From Schistocephalus solidus (taxonomy: Eukaryota > Platyhelminthes > Cestoda > Diphyllobothriidea > Diphyllobothriidae): a stretch of DNA of 64,000 nucleotides. The notes beneath the pieces are model-generated. The model had not been told where the DNA came from and made no database searches. It saw only the letters and a list, made by a program, of their open reading frames with translations. Made by a program: the position numbers and the translations under genes. Positions within the stretch are counted from its first letter, which is position 1; every line of letters starts with the position of its first letter. The stretch lies in NCBI GenBank assembly GCA_017591395.1, contig WEDG01004483.1, positions 1 through 64,000 of the forward strand, written 5' to 3'. Below are positions 18,416-30,514 of this stretch, piece after piece.

Positions 18416-20640
18416 TACATAATTCGAGATACCTTAATAGATGAGAAATCCCCATATAAGTCAAAAATTCCAAACTTCCTTTCTAAGAGACAAAACAAAT
18501 TAAAAAAACAACTTCATGATCCCTCAGTTAGTTATTTATCCACTCTCAGACGAATTAGGGAAATTCATGATCTAGTTGAAAAAATGGAAGCAAATAAAAA
18601 CATAGCAGTGGAACGCCGGGCAACAGAGTCCTCCGAAAAAAACAGCCCAGATCTTTCGGAAGCAAATGAAAACTAATCGAAAACCAGGTCCCCAACTCAT
18701 GATTGATGACGCAGGACAAGTAATAACGGACGATAACCAAATAGCAAATTTATTCAATAAGTACTTCTCAGCCAACTATTCAGTTGAGGAGGAGCCGATA
18801 CCCCACCCAACAGAAATGACAACATTTACCTTCAATGAGATCTGTTTTAGCGAAGAAACCGTCAAAAAAAGCTATCAGACAACTTTCTAATTCCACCTCT
18901 TATGGGACGGATAAAATCCCACCTTGCATACTGAAGCATATGATATATGCTCCAATACTGCTGTCTAGTCTATTCTCCTTACTCCAATCGAATAGTATGT
19001 ATCCAGAAATATGGAAATACTCAAGCATTACACCAATCTTTAAAAACGGGAACCGATCTGATACACAAAGCTATCGTGGTGTTCACCGAACAGCGGTAAT
19101 AGCAAAAAAATACTAGAAAAAAATAATTTCCAAAACAAATGCTAAACTATCTAACAAACGCTAACCTCATACCTTCCTCTCAACACGCTTTCTTACCTAA
19201 AAAGTCATGTCAGTCCTGCCATCTCACCTTCCCTTGAATTCGTTTCAAGTAACAGAGATGACGGAAACACGGTAGCTACGATATACTTTGACCTAAAAAA
19301 AGCGTTCGATAAAGTACTCCCATCAAAGGCTTCTAGTGAAGCTAAAAAGTCATGGGATCGGGTCTCCCCTTCTTGACTTTCTAAAAATCTTACCTTCAAA
19401 ACCGATATCAGGTAGTACAAATTCGAAACGTAGTCTCAGAACCATCTCATATTAGTAGTGGAGTACTTCAGGGGACTATCCAGTCCCCTCCTATTTCTTA
19501 TATACATTCACGACTTATCCTCTATATCAACGTCAGCTAAAACATTTTTTTATATGCGGACGACTTAAAACTTGCATATGCATATAACCAGCATACAGTA
19601 GCCAGTATGCATAGAACGATTGAAAAATGATCTTAAAAAAACTAAGCGAATGGAGTACTCTATGGCAAATGCCATTCTCCAAGTAAATGTCATCTCCTGA
19701 TATTTGGTTCACAAAAAAACTTCCTCCCATATTTTTTTCAATAATCAAGAAATAACCGAGACAACATCAATAAAAAGACGTAGGTCTTAGCTATACAAAT
19801 ACTCTTGATTTATCTCCCCACGTTAAACAAATATCACCAAAAGCCACTAGACTATGCGGATTCATTTGTAAAAATTTCTCCTCACCTGCCCTAAAGACAA
19901 GACTATATAAAATGTACGTTTTACCTCTCTTGGATTACTGCTCAATTTTTTTGGCATTATGCCATCAGATGGCCGAAAAGAAACTAGAAGCCATTCAAAG
20001 ATGCTTTACCAGATCCTTATCTAAATGTGATGCCTTTCAAGGCTCATACATGGAACTATACGATAGATATGGTCTTCAACCCGTCTGGATCAGAAGACTC
20101 AAAAAAATGGTCTCACTTTTTCTATTCAAAAATCACACACGACCAAGATATTCTCAGAATGAATTTACTAACAAATCAAAAACGGTCCCCGAGACACTAG
20201 AAATTCAGAAAAATATTATAAAAAAATTCCGAAATTCAAAAAGGCCCAACGATCCAACTTCTATTCCATAAGATACGCGACAATATGGAATGCCCTGCCA
20301 AATTCTATTAGAAATAGTCGAACCATACGAGAATTTAAAAATAAAAAAATCAAACAATATATGTTAAATAATAGCACACATCTATTTTTGAATAAGATAG
20401 GGCATTTTTTTCAACTCAGTTCTTCAACATAGAATTCGGGCCGAAAGGGCTCTGACGCGGCAGTTACTGTTGGCGATAGCTGCTTCAATCCTGAGTTCTC
20501 CCGATGAGCTGTATTATCTGCACCTAGAAGTCAAGCTGAAAATCCAAAAGTACTTTGCGTGCGGTGATAGCCATTCACTAGAACCGGATACTCAGGCCAG
20601 AATCTCCCACGATTAGTTATTTCATGTCCTTTTATAAACC
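18416..20640 (+). mobile_element. Jockey/CR1-like retrotransposon G, 5'-truncated and decayed
   Basis: It starts in the pre-RT linker and runs through the RT and C-terminal region to a poorly delimited 3' UTR. Coding scraps are split over 18353-18676, 18666-18890, 18835-19116 and 19912-20271 plus frameshifted pieces between. It resembles elements C/D but is a distinct, A/T-biased family. The 3' end is not sharply visible. I place it near 20640, after a GC-richer stretch (GGGCCGAAAGGGCTCTGACG at 20439) and before AT-rich sequence. Confidence 0.65.
18425..20271 (+). pseudogene. Linker, RT and C-terminal remnants of element G
   Basis: In order: FLSKRQNKLKKQLHDPSVSY with LSTLRRIREIHDLVEKMEAN (linker), NRKPGPQLMIDDAGQVITDD, NQIANLFNKYFSANYS, TSYGTDKIPPCILKHM, IWKYSSITPIFKNGNRSDTQ and SYRGVHRTAVIAKKY. 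Frameshifted pieces then give TIYFDLKKAFDKVLP (about 19278, first catalytic Asp), SGVLQGTIQSPPISY (about 19457) and YADDLKLAYAYN (about 19553). The frame at 19912-20271 supplies the C-terminal region MYVLPLLDYCSIFLALCHQM and LEAIQRCFTRSLSKCD. At least five frame changes make it non-functional. Confidence 0.7.
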
Positions 20641-21564
20641 ACCTACGACGACCTGCAATGCATACAGAGATTAAGAATCTTATCATCTGGTTATGTGTTA
20701 CACCCTCTGGTTATGGGCAAGCTATAAGTGGTGGTTAGTGACCTACAAGACTCATAAATACTTATCTTCTGGCTAGGCACAAGGGCTCTCAATTTAATGA
20801 TTTATATATTCAATATCTAAAAGCAGCTTTTTTTCTATCTTTAAAACTATTTTAAAAATTTATGATAATTTTACATTTTAAAAATGTTTTTTTGGATAGC
20901 GTCTTTATTTTTTTATGTATAATTTTTATGATTAGTAAACAATTTGCTTTTAAAACTAACTTGCAAAACTTATTATTTTTTTATCTCTGTCTGTTAGTAG
21001 CATGTTTTTTTCCATTTTTAACATCATTTATGCTCTATGTTATTCGAATGTGCAATGAGCCGCACGTCTAGGTTTTTTGATATAGCTTTTATGAAACGAA
21101 TGGTACTAGCGGTTTCATACAGCTAGATCAAAACATAATCAACACTATGATATATAATACAAATATGAAGACTGTATGACTGCATTGAAAGTTTCTTACC
21201 GTTGAACTCTTCTTTGCTCCTAATCTATTTTCACCTTTTTTTAGCAATCAGTCAACTAAGTCTAATTATTCGGCAGACCCCACACCGGAATCGACTGCGC
21301 TCGCATCTGATTGGAAGTACCTATCCCTTCGAATCGACCGCAGACGTTTCTACCTCTGTCAAATGAATACCCTCGAACGTCAATAACAGACTAGTCTTGA
21401 CTCTAAACATTATTTCCCTGATACATTCATCTTCATTCTGTATAGCTGTTTTAAACTTCATTTTTGCTATTTCTAAACCTTGGAAAACAGGTTTTTTTAC
21501 TTAAAACAAACTCGTCATTTCAACACTGCTATTTAAGCAAACAAACAAACCAAAGCTTAAGTGT
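20641..21564. other. AT-rich stretch without identifiable gene
   Basis: The core at 20760-21060 is strongly A/T-biased with T-runs. The 69-codon ORF there (20862-21071) is hydrophobic and F/L-rich, as expected from such composition. I see no domain, tRNA or repeat family member. Confidence 0.5.
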
Positions 21565-21965
21565 TTAATGAAAAGAGGAGTTTGTTTTAGGTTTTTTCCT
21601 GTGTTCTAAGGATTTGACGGCGCCAAGCAGTGCCAAATCAATAAACCTATTATATACGCAGTCATCAATGTATTGTATGCAATGTATGTATGCAATAAAA
21701 ACATCTGAGAACCCGGTGCAATAAACTTCCCTTGAAAACTTGGTATGAACCGCTTGTCTATATTGAAAATCAGTCAATGAATGGTGCGTTGAAGTCTCCC
21801 ATGATCAAGAACTTAGGCAGAGCAGCAAATCATTCTAGCTCATCTAACAGACCAACGCCAGCCTCGTTGTAACATTTCCGTTGTCAGTAGATGGTCAAAA
21901 CATGAAATTTATGGTATCCTGGTAGTTTGTTAGTGATCCAAATAGCCTCTGCACTGCATGCATAC
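21565..21965 (-). pseudogene. Endonuclease fragment of a CR1-like element
   Basis: On the minus strand, about 21960-21880 reads CSAEAIWITNKLPGYHKFHV. About 21840-21775 reads AALPKFLIMGDFNAP, the endonuclease catalytic box. The 70-codon frame 21777-21565 continues with MTDFQYRQAVHTKFSREVYC, matching the residues that follow the box in element B. A stop interrupts the frame at about 21828. It is an isolated, decayed scrap. Confidence 0.65.
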
Positions 21966-22436
21966 TTTTATGTATTCTTCTGACTCAATAAGTCCGTGTA
22001 TTCAATATGCGAAAACTCTTCCCACTCTTTTACACCCTCTCCCATCTCTTCGAAACTATGAAAACCTTGGTTCGAAAATTGCTTTGTGATCAATTTTCTT
22101 TATTTTTTTTTCTTGCTAGACATTTTGTTTTCATCTTTATTTTCTGGCTTAAATTGCTCATTATTTTTTGTGAATGTGGCTTCGCTATTCATTACTCTGT
22201 TAACTATCTTATCTCACACCCCATGTGGAGTGATGTGCAGGAAAACGAATTGTTATTGGTATATCTTTATTTTCATACGGAAAGATTCAAAGATATTGAT
22301 TAGGCTAGAACCCATGGATATATTAAGTACCTTGACTGAAATCTGGAGCCGTCAACCTTGAACCTACGTGTTAAAGTTGTTTGTCTCAATTGCCTCCGCC
22401 CGCACCCTCCGCGTTTCGTTTTTTTTTCACCCTCGA
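21966..22436. other. Upstream region of the Aly/REF gene
   Basis: This is A/T-rich sequence with T-runs. Two overlapping hydrophobic ORFs (22007-22303 and 22086-22361) have no recognisable domain and look compositional. Directly before the ATG at 22437 there is a pyrimidine-rich block (22411-22434). A promoter or trans-splice acceptor could lie here, but none is diagnosable by eye. Confidence 0.4.
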
Positions 22437-24490
22437 ATGGACCTCAGCCTCGACGAGATAATTGTGAGGGACCGACCCTTTCGTCGTGGACGTGGAGTTC
22501 AAGGCTCCATCAGAATGCGTGGAACACGTGGTGGTCGAATTCAAAAACGCAGCTCTGGTTTCATTAGTGTACGTCGCTAATTTTTTCCTCAACTCTCTTA
22601 ATGAAGTCTCGAAAACTTGGTGATAAATGGCAACATGACATGTTCGAAGGCACCATTGGAGCGGCAACTGGCGCCCCAGCGAAACTCCACATATCCAATT
22701 TAGACTTCGGTGTTAACGACGATGACATTCAGGTTGGTTGCCGCCTGGTGTTTGTGACCTTTTAAGGAGCTGTTTCAAGAGTTCGGTGTGTTACGCAGAG
22801 CTGCCGTCCATTATGACCGAAGTGGTCGTTCCCTCGGAACTGCAGAAGTCGTGTTTACGCTCCGTTCGAACGCTGTCAAAGCCATGGAACACTATAATGG
22901 CCTGCCGTTAGATGGCCGCCCCATGAACATTCAACTCGTTGGAGGTGCTCCAGGTTAGTCTCCTCGCGATCCGCAGGCTTGGTTTTCAACTTTGCTGGGG
23001 CTGCCCTATATCCATTGCAATTGCTCTTGGAGTCTTTATTCATCTATTGAAAAATGGCCTGCTTCCGGGCGTGGAGGTGCAGGGACCCCCGAATAGACCA
23101 CTGGAGCGTCCAGGCCAAACAAATGACAACCCGTGGAGCAGCAGAAACGACTCAATCTGAGAGACACTCCGAGGGCCATGGTTCAAATCTAAGTTGAAGG
23201 TTTGAACGTGTCCAACTTTTTTACTTTAACTGATGTAGTTTTTGAATTTAACCGGGTTTAAGCAGTGTTGTTAGTAAGGGTGCCTGTTTGTTCTCAGTTA
23301 AGTTTGTAGTTCTCTGAAAGGTTCTGAGTTATGTGGGGCATCCATAAAAGTACAAGATGTTTCTTGTCATCGGTATATGTAGCTCTTACGGCAGCCCTCT
23401 AAAAATACCTGCTTTGCCATACATTTTTGTTTTCTACTGTGTAGAAATGAGGAAGGCTAAGTTCATTATCAGTATTCCAAGTGTTAACTTTTTTCGTTAA
23501 TCGTTGAAATGCTTTCGATAGCATTCTTAGAATAAGATTTCTTTTGGTTTGGGTGTACTATAAGGAAGTCATACGTGCTAAGTTTATTCCCTATAATCAC
23601 CTCGCCAGGTCGAGTCCATATTTTCATAGCCCCTCGCATTGTTAGTTGCCAGAAAATTTCTACCAGACCCGTTATATCATGTTCGTGTCAACTTAACCAA
23701 GCGGCTACACCTGAAAGCCCCGTTTCTTTAGCAGCGCAAGAATAAAAGTCTCTTATAAAAAGCACCGGAAATCGCCCCGACCATGTAACACAGATCTCCA
23801 TCATCGGTCACGGGCCATTCTTGCTGCGTAATCGAGCCCGTTAATATCCCTTTGTCTTTTTGTTAGCATTATTGGGTCGCCGTGGCGGCATTGATAATCT
23901 TATGCTACAGCGAAAAAATACTTAAATTGACCTATGGAGTTTTCATTGGGGTATAGAATGGATTGCAATGGACCGGCCCGTTTTCAAGTATCCTCAGTCA
24001 CGCTCCCACAAGTGGAGTGACTTGACGCACATTTCTGTTGCTCAGCTATGTTGGTGTTAAAATTCAGAATTCTCAGGTGAACTCTTCGCCAGGTTCCTAC
24101 GAGCGTTGGGTTCCGCACATCCACGCTTCCGGCGATGCTGGCGTAAGATAATGTTGAAATCAACTACTTATTATTACCAGTCAACTTTTTAATCAGCTGT
24201 TTCTTATCCATCAGTAAATTATCAAGATTCCTACCGTCATAATGAATTTAAATAAGTGTTTGCCAGACAATTTGTTTAGCAAAAGCGCGTTTTCCTACAA
24301 ATAAGGAATGACCGGAGGAAACACCCGAGGCCGCCTTGGAACTGCCTTGAAGCGTATGAATATTGGTGCAAGTCCACGAGCAAGACTTCGAGGAGGACGT
24401 GGGGGGCGAGGTCGCGGACGGGGTCGTTTTGTGCGTCCTCCCGTGACCAGGGAGCAACTGGACGAGGAGTTGGCGGCTTACAATTCTCAG
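22437..24490 (+). CDS. ALYREF: Aly/REF mRNA export adaptor (THO complex subunit 4), four exons visible
   Basis: The protein couples mRNA splicing and TREX assembly to nuclear export by bridging RNA, the helicase UAP56 and the export receptor. Predicted exons are 22437-22568, 22607-22732, 22767-22953 and 24306-24490, with GT-AG introns of 38, 34 and 1352 bp (phases 0, 0, 1). Together they give 210 residues. Residues 1-14 ([14 protein letters not shown]) are the UAP56-binding motif. Residues 16-40 are Arg/Gly-rich. WQHDMF (52-57) is a REF hallmark. The RRM spans about 70-145, with RNP2 KLHISNL (70-76) and RNP1 [10 protein letters not shown] (107-116). An RGG tract (about 172-190) and the C-terminal REF box [13 protein letters not shown] (198-210) follow. 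An upstream in-frame Met at 22368 is less likely, because the conserved N-terminus begins at 22437. Human ALYREF is 257 residues, so this is a compact form. Intron 3 may hide a further small exon. Confidence 0.88.
22569..22606 (+). other. 38 bp intron 1 of the Aly/REF gene
   Basis: The intron begins GTACGTCGCT and ends ATGAAG. Removing it joins the N-terminal RGG segment in phase 0 to [10 protein letters not shown]. Without splicing, the frame meets a stop after SVRR. Very short introns near the 5' end of genes are known in parasitic flatworms, which supports the organism guess. Confidence 0.75.
22733..22766 (+). other. 34 bp intron 2 of the Aly/REF gene, inside the RRM
   Basis: The intron begins GTTGGTTG and ends TTTTAAG. 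Splicing joins VNDDDIQ to [10 protein letters not shown] in phase 0, which restores the continuous RRM. This sits near the minimum size at which a spliceosomal intron works. Confidence 0.78.
22954..24305 (+). other. 1352 bp intron 3 of the Aly/REF gene
   Basis: The intron begins GTTAGTC after codon position 1 of a Gly and ends CTACAAATAAG. The next exon's GA completes the Gly codon, followed by [11 protein letters not shown]. An ORF inside (22939-23160) is not similar to the family. No repeat copy was recognised within it. Confidence 0.6.
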
Positions 24491-27400
24491 GTACATTTCC
24501 TTTTACTCATTCGATTCGGAGCTGTTGTGCTGTTTGGTTTTACTCTACTCTAATTTACAATACCGTCCTGCAGTAGTTGGAAAGAACCGTCACTTTAAGT
24601 TAACGGTGTATTCTATGTTAGTTTGACAGAATCTGCATCACTGATCGCACCCTCATCTGCTGGTGACAATACGATTGGGAATGGACTTGTGTCTGCGTCT
24701 TGAATTAAAAATTCCACACTCCGCAACAACATCGCAAAGATATGCCGGACCGGTCAAAAAATGAAGCGGTTTGGTTGGTCTACATGAGCTCAGTGCTGCT
24801 GTTCAGAATTAATCGCCGAGCTTTAACTGGGGGCAGCGAAATGTTTGCTGCTGAATTTCAGTTGAAATAACCCGTCAAGACACGGTGATTTGCCTAATTT
24901 AAAAAGTAGGTGCATCGAACGCTGAATCCGTTACTGCGAGTTTTTCGCGCGGAGTGGTATCCTTGGGGCTGGCAAGATCAACTACGAAAATAGTTATCAA
25001 GTGCGTGCGCGTACATACGAATCGAACGCGGCGGAAGGCTCAGACGTTTCCTTGAAGTTTTGCCATCAAGCATATGCTGAGGAACCACTACGGCCTAACC
25101 CCTGACCGGTGAAGGGCTGAGTTAACCTGCCGGTCGTCGTCGTGATTCTTAGTGCGTTGAGACGTTTGTAATTAAAATAATGCCGATGCTGTTTCTTAGT
25201 CAAACCGACCAAAGTTAAATTGGACATCGTGGCTGACGCTTCCTAAAAGCCACATGACATTTGTCACAATCTTGGCTTTCATTTAAGCCCAAAAATTTTT
25301 GCTGACCCTTACTTTGCCGCAGAATTCATGTATACGGATATCTTAATCCCTTGTTGTCTGAATCTTTACGAAGCAGATATCACATGTTGAACATAAAAAT
25401 CTGCATTCTGTATGCATTCGGTACCCCAACTGCGCCATTTATTAGACGTCCTTTCATGCACGATTTTACCTTTACTCCAGCGTTAATGACTGCTTTAGCC
25501 CTTGTATAAATAGCACACCATACACTTGCAGTCGTAAGTTGTGTTTTCAAACAAGACACATTATATCACCCTAGTCTAAATTTTTTTGTTTTTTTTTTTC
25601 ACTCAACTTTCATGCATATATTTATCTTTTTAGCGATCCTGAGTATCTCTGTGTTCTGCGTTTTACGGACCTGCTACATATTTGTATCAATATAATGTTT
25701 TAACACCTGCTGTTTGCTTTTTTATCTGCTTAGTTCATTTACGCTCAACTCGCCTGTATAATCAAACCCGTCGTGATTTCGGTGTAGCATTTCGCGGGTT
25801 GTCCTCTGCGTTGTATACTAAGATTGCTACTGTCGTTTTTTTTTCTTTCCTCCAGGCAGCGTATATGCCTCATCCTTTTCCTCTCGAAGAGAAATGCGAA
25901 AAGCAAATTTCCTCTTTGATATACGAGCAATCATTTTTTCTGTTCAGATTAATTTCATAGCTAAGGAGCTAATTTTCTACGAAAAATCTACTTATCCCTG
26001 AAGGTAAACGCATGCAGATATGTAGTAAGGGTTTCTAGTATCCTTCGGAAAGTAAACCAACCTAGGGTTTCTTTCGCGTGTGAACTGGCAGGCCCATTGT
26101 TACATTCAAGGTGCTTCCGTACATGCTTTGAACATATGGAGTCCAACCAGTCGCTTGGGATCTTTTTTGGTCTGTCAGACTGCCTTGTACTAGGATCTGC
26201 GATATCGTGACTTTGAGCTATGTTTCCCTCTGACCATCATATCTACGTTTTCAGCATTTGACGGCTCTTAGATAGCAGCCGCGAGTTATTTGTGAATGCA
26301 TCGCAACAATTACAGCACACTGCAGGTCGAATTCGCAGTCGAGGCCGGAGACGCTGAGGTTGGCACACGGCTTAATAGATCGCTTTGAATATCTTTGGGT
26401 TACGCAACGCTGGATAGAGTCGTTAAACCACATCAAATAGGCGTGTATGGATGTAGTTAGAACGGGTTTATAGCGTTATGGTAAATAAATGGTAGAGTAG
26501 CAAAGAAAGAAACGACACATTAAATGTACAATTGATCCATTTGTGAAGTGGTGATGTGCTCACGTAAGATCGGTGATACCGATGAGGATTGCAGTGTTGG
26601 CGGCAACTGCGGATAAGGGTCTTGGAGATACTGACGTAGAGGGGACGTGCGATGGAACGAAAGCGAGAACGCAGGACGGTGTCAGTGGTAGGGAGTGAAG
26701 GGCCACCGAGCACACCTTTCCCATCTTAGATCCACGCGAAATTGACCTTAGCACACTCGAACGACTGTCCTGTTTGTGGCCCGTTACAGCAGATTTAACA
26801 GTGGACGGTGGAAGCGTACAGTTGGGTGACCTTCGTTCTGTCTCAGTATCCGCTTGTGAGCCCGACACATTCGATCCCTTCAATGCTACCATATACATCT
26901 GGTACCGTCACTTTACAGTACAGTGGGCTGAAGGCATCATCCTAACACAATTGTGGGTGTGCTTTACTTCGACCTTGTCCGCCTACATTGGGTTCATTAT
27001 CTTGATTCCGAGGTCACTGTTGTCATAAACGGTTCCACCAGTAGATCATTGTGGAATAAACGGATTACGTGAATCGATAATCGGGGGTCCAGGTGGTCGT
27101 TTTTTCATCGGCGTAAACCTTTGTTTGAGACGGTGTCAGAGGAGTAGACCCCGGGAATGGAGTGCTACCTCCGTCGGTTGAGAAATTCCGGCTTTTGCAA
27201 ACCGCGGGTGTCCTTCGCGCTACCTTTCAGTCGAGATCCAGTAGACCGCTCGTTTCTACATGGAAATTATAATCCAAAGAGAGCGGAATTAGGCACCTGA
27301 CTACTACCTGCCGCCCAGGTTTTTAAACTTGTTCGATGCCTCACGAGCATCCGTTGCTCGACTTACATCAAAAGGGGCGGCAGGACAGGCGCTTTAGGCG

Positions 27401-28975
27401 AATCTCGGTTAATAAGGATTACCGAGGCATGTGTAAGATTTAGGTTTGGTTAATGGGAGCAAAAACTGTGCTATGCTTACCCGAATTGTCGATTTACGAA
27501 CGGAGCTCCTAAAGAATTGCGAAACTCTGTAGACTTATTATTTAAATCTACCGGGATGTCTTCTGCCGCCTGCTTTTAGCTTATCGGCGCTGGTCTTGTC
27601 TCGGGATCATAAGCGCATCTGCTAATGTCGAGTACTTCCGACTCACAAGTCCCTCACGCTTGGAGGCGAAAGACCACAAGAGGATTGCATCAGTGGTCAC
27701 ATATTTAGAGGTTGCGTTGCAATGCCAAGCCGATTTCCTGCGTTTTATGAACGGTCCAGTCGTCACTCTTACCTTTTAGTACACTAGGCTGTGATTTGGG
27801 TACCTCTAGCGGATTCTTTGTTCTGGGTTTTACAGTCGTGGATACCTGACTAGGATGCCTTCCACCTTGTCTGATTTATTCGACCTCGGTGGTGTCGCTC
27901 TCGGCACTCCATATGCAAAGTTATCTAATTTCGTCGGGAGTTTTGAGTATAACCAGATCCACAACAGGCGCCAGTGTTATCTGATTGAATTTGTCCCCTT
28001 CTATTTCCTTGATTCTGAGGAAAATGCTATAACGTTGCTGGTGGGAACGAAATTATTTAATAGTAGTCTGCGGCCACGGATGGGTCAGATATCAGATCAT
28101 GCACTGTTCTCACTGCTTGTTTGACAGACTTGTGAGCCTGTTTGGTTCGCAGCTAACCTTACCCGGCGGCTGTTCTACTGTTCGCCACTCGTGGACATGG
28201 CAGTAACCATCTTGCTATCGCACAATTGCTGTAAAGACCTTCAGTTTTACGAAAGCCAATTAGACTCGGTTGGTGCAAATGTAGCCCACAGTAAGATTTG
28301 GGTTCTCAAACCCTCATCTTGGCCTCTGCGTGGTTATCCAACCATCACGAAGAGGTAGTATATGTGGGACCTTACTTTCTGGCACTTCACTGTACCAGAA
28401 TCGGCGCGACGTTGCACGGAAATCGGCGAATCGCAACCGAACACTGTGTGACCTGAAGGCCGTTTCCCCTCTTTTGCTTTGTTCGGTTGTCGGTAGGTAC
28501 GTTACCATAGGGCTTTTGTTCTGGGGCTCCTGGCTTTCCGCTTAATTTCGCAGCGCGTAGGCGAAAAAATAAGTGCGCCTTGGTGACCTAAGAACGTAGT
28601 AGTTGAACTGTTTCATCGACCCAAGTCTGAACATCTACAAGCTTCCAACAACACGAACTGTTTCCGAAGATCTGACGGCCGAATAAATAGTTATTGGCAG
28701 AAGTTTCGGCTAGATAGATGTTAGTTTTTTCAACTGGTTGATTGAATGAAAAGAGAAAAATCCGCTTGCGTCTAGCTTTACAAAACCGCGACTAAGTCTT
28801 CTAATATATTCGTAGGGAGAAGGAATTGATTGGGTGAGGTTGTATGACTAGGTGATTGGAGAACGTATCAGGTTAGTGCGTACACTGTTACATTGGGGCT
28901 CTCTGCCTTCAATCTACCCAGTTCTCTATGATGCTCTTACCAAGAAAGAGCATTTATTTACCGTATGTGTAGGAA
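24491..28975. other. Last Aly/REF intron/3' flank and 3.3 kb of unassigned sequence
   Basis: This is mixed-composition sequence. Short ORFs on both strands (for example 25682-25960, 26560-26898 -, 26774-27028, 27855-28124) show no domain and overlap each other antisense. An AATAAA-like site occurs at about 26483, but its use is unknown. No repeat family found elsewhere in the window was recognised here, so it may be unique intergenic DNA. Confidence 0.4.
25634..25642 (+). other. Possible terminal mini-exon of the Aly/REF gene (Arg-Ser-stop)
   Basis: The exon ending at 24490 closes in phase 0 at CAG|GTACAT with no stop, so a further exon is required. A pyrimidine-rich acceptor at 25605-25633 (ending TCTTTTTAG) is followed by CGA TCC TGA. 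That would end the protein as AYNSQRS, close to the usual length after the REF box. Other acceptors (for example at 25857, TCCTCCAG) would add about 34 unrelated residues. This is a guess from splice-site appearance only. Confidence 0.35.
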
Positions 28976-29150
28976 GGAATATCGAGAAAGATAATGGAGA
29001 CTGTGTGGGAGCATATTTGGTTGATTATCCGTCGTCGGTCAGCCATATCCATGCTCTGATCTGCAGGACCTCGGGCTTCAAACCCGGGCCCTTTTGGTTT
29101 TCGGGAGTTGTAAGTTGATTGGTCTACCATTGAGCCAGGTGTCATTTGTC
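28976..29150 (-). mobile_element. tRNA-headed SINE, diverged copy
   Basis: On the minus strand, a box A-like TGGCTCAATGGTAGACC and a box B-like GGGTTTGAAGCCC are spaced as in a tRNA. A body segment (ATGGCTGACCGACGACGGAT, then TCCATTATCTTTCTCG) aligns with the body of the better copy at 44093-44260. Confidence 0.6.
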
Positions 29151-29324
29151 CTCCCGGTTGCAGTCTGGACCATTAACTGGGATCGAAGTATGTTCACCAA
29201 TCAGGTTCGGGGCAGGCTTCTCCAGTTTCGCCTTTGGGACTCAATCTAGAACCTTTGCAGTCACCCGGCATCAAGTAGAAGGTTGAATACGAACAAAGAT
29301 TTGAGAAAATTGAGTGATCGTTTC

Positions 29325-29395
29325 TGGTCTCCGAACCGTCGTCAGCCAGTCATAACCAATCCCAGGACGGCATGTTCTGCTATTCGAGGCCACAA
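29325..29395 (-). mobile_element. SINE body fragment
   Basis: TTTCTGGTCTCCGAACCGTC followed by GTCAGCCAGTCATAACCAAT is the minus-strand version of the body GGTATGGCTGGCTGATGACG. The tRNA head and tail are not clear. Confidence 0.5.
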
Positions 29396-29529
29396 TCTTT
29401 GATCACATGAAAGCAGCATTTGGACTTCCGCAAGCGTATGCCGGCCTCATATTGCAAGTTTATGGAGTGAATTAGCAAACGTAAACTGATATAGGTTTTG
29501 GAACATCATCTCTCTGATACGTAGCACGC

Positions 29530-30290
29530 ATTCCGCCGAGGGAGATACTGCTTATCCAATGTGTTCTACTGTATGGAACGATGGACCCGAGCGGACGATG
29601 AAGGAAATGTGGTGCACGCAGCCTACCTAAACTTCAAGAATGCCTTTGATAGTGTGCATCACCAGCGTCGACTATACAAAACCAACCGTATAGGGATAAG
29701 GGCAAACTTCTGAAGTAGATCAAAAACTTATTGATTGGGCGATTTCAGTGTGTCTGTCTTGTTGATCAACAATCGATGGAGGTGGCGGTTGGGAGTGGGG
29801 TTCCTCAAGGCTCCATTCCTGGCCCTATTCTCTTTCTTACCGGTGAATGGATAAGTTGGTTGGACTCGGACATCGACATCTTTGCTGACGACATAAACGC
29901 TTTGGAAAGTCATCTGAAACGAAGAGTAGGAAGAAAATTGACAGGCAAATTTGCATCGAACCATGCGCTGGTTGCATCACAGACTCCTCCCATTCAATGC
30001 TACCAAACGCAACATTCCTCGAATTGGCAGAACCAGCACTGCGCACCAGAGGATTTGCTGTCTTGATCACACATCGCTACCAGAGGCAGAGGCTCAGAAG
30101 AATCGGCAGGAGTGGATCACGCCCCCATTGATGTCATCATTGCATTGCCTAAATGTAGCCAAAGCCGCAATGTCCAGTTGGTATCTACACTTCATGCCTT
30201 ATCCCATGAAACCTCATGGATTTAACAAGAAGGGGCCTCTTACGCGAAATCTGTCCACGCTGCGTCGCCCAAAGTTTTAAAGCAGTAAAG
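29530..30290 (+). pseudogene. CR1-like RT fragment (F/B family), heavily decayed
   Basis: Blocks in shifting frames include FYCMERWTRADDEGNVVHAA, YLNFKNAFDSVHHQR (first catalytic Asp changed to Asn), GVPQGSIPGPILFL (29793-29840) and DIDIFADDINAL (29873-29908, active-site FADD). The frame 29951-30280 has MHRTMRWLHHRLLPFNATKR, RISTAHQRIC-type text and TSLPEAEAQKNRQEWITPPL. It is collinear with element F at 18409-18100 but in plus orientation. Endonuclease and C-terminus are missing. The frame changes and the Asn substitution show it is dead. Confidence 0.75.
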
Positions 30291-30514
30291 TAACGACCGT
30301 TCTTAAAAAGAAGGCATTGATTGTTTTTGTAACTTAATCTTTACTAAATTAAAAATAATTAATTTTCACTAAAAACGCGAATATATGATAATGGCTATAT
30401 TACCAATAAACCAAATAAGTCAATATAAAGACGCCTGAGGAACTTCGGCGCACAAAAATTTGAAAATAATGTAGAATAGTAACAAATTCACTTGGTAAAC
30501 TCCCTGTTTACATT

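Noticed and set aside
20862..21071. Small hydrophobic membrane protein
   Set aside because: The F/L/I-rich composition follows directly from the local T-rich DNA. There is no supporting context.
26251..26898. A decayed RT C-terminus or gene on the minus strand
   Set aside because: A few words resembled LINE C-terminal text, but no ordered motif set could be aligned and ORFs overlap antisense.
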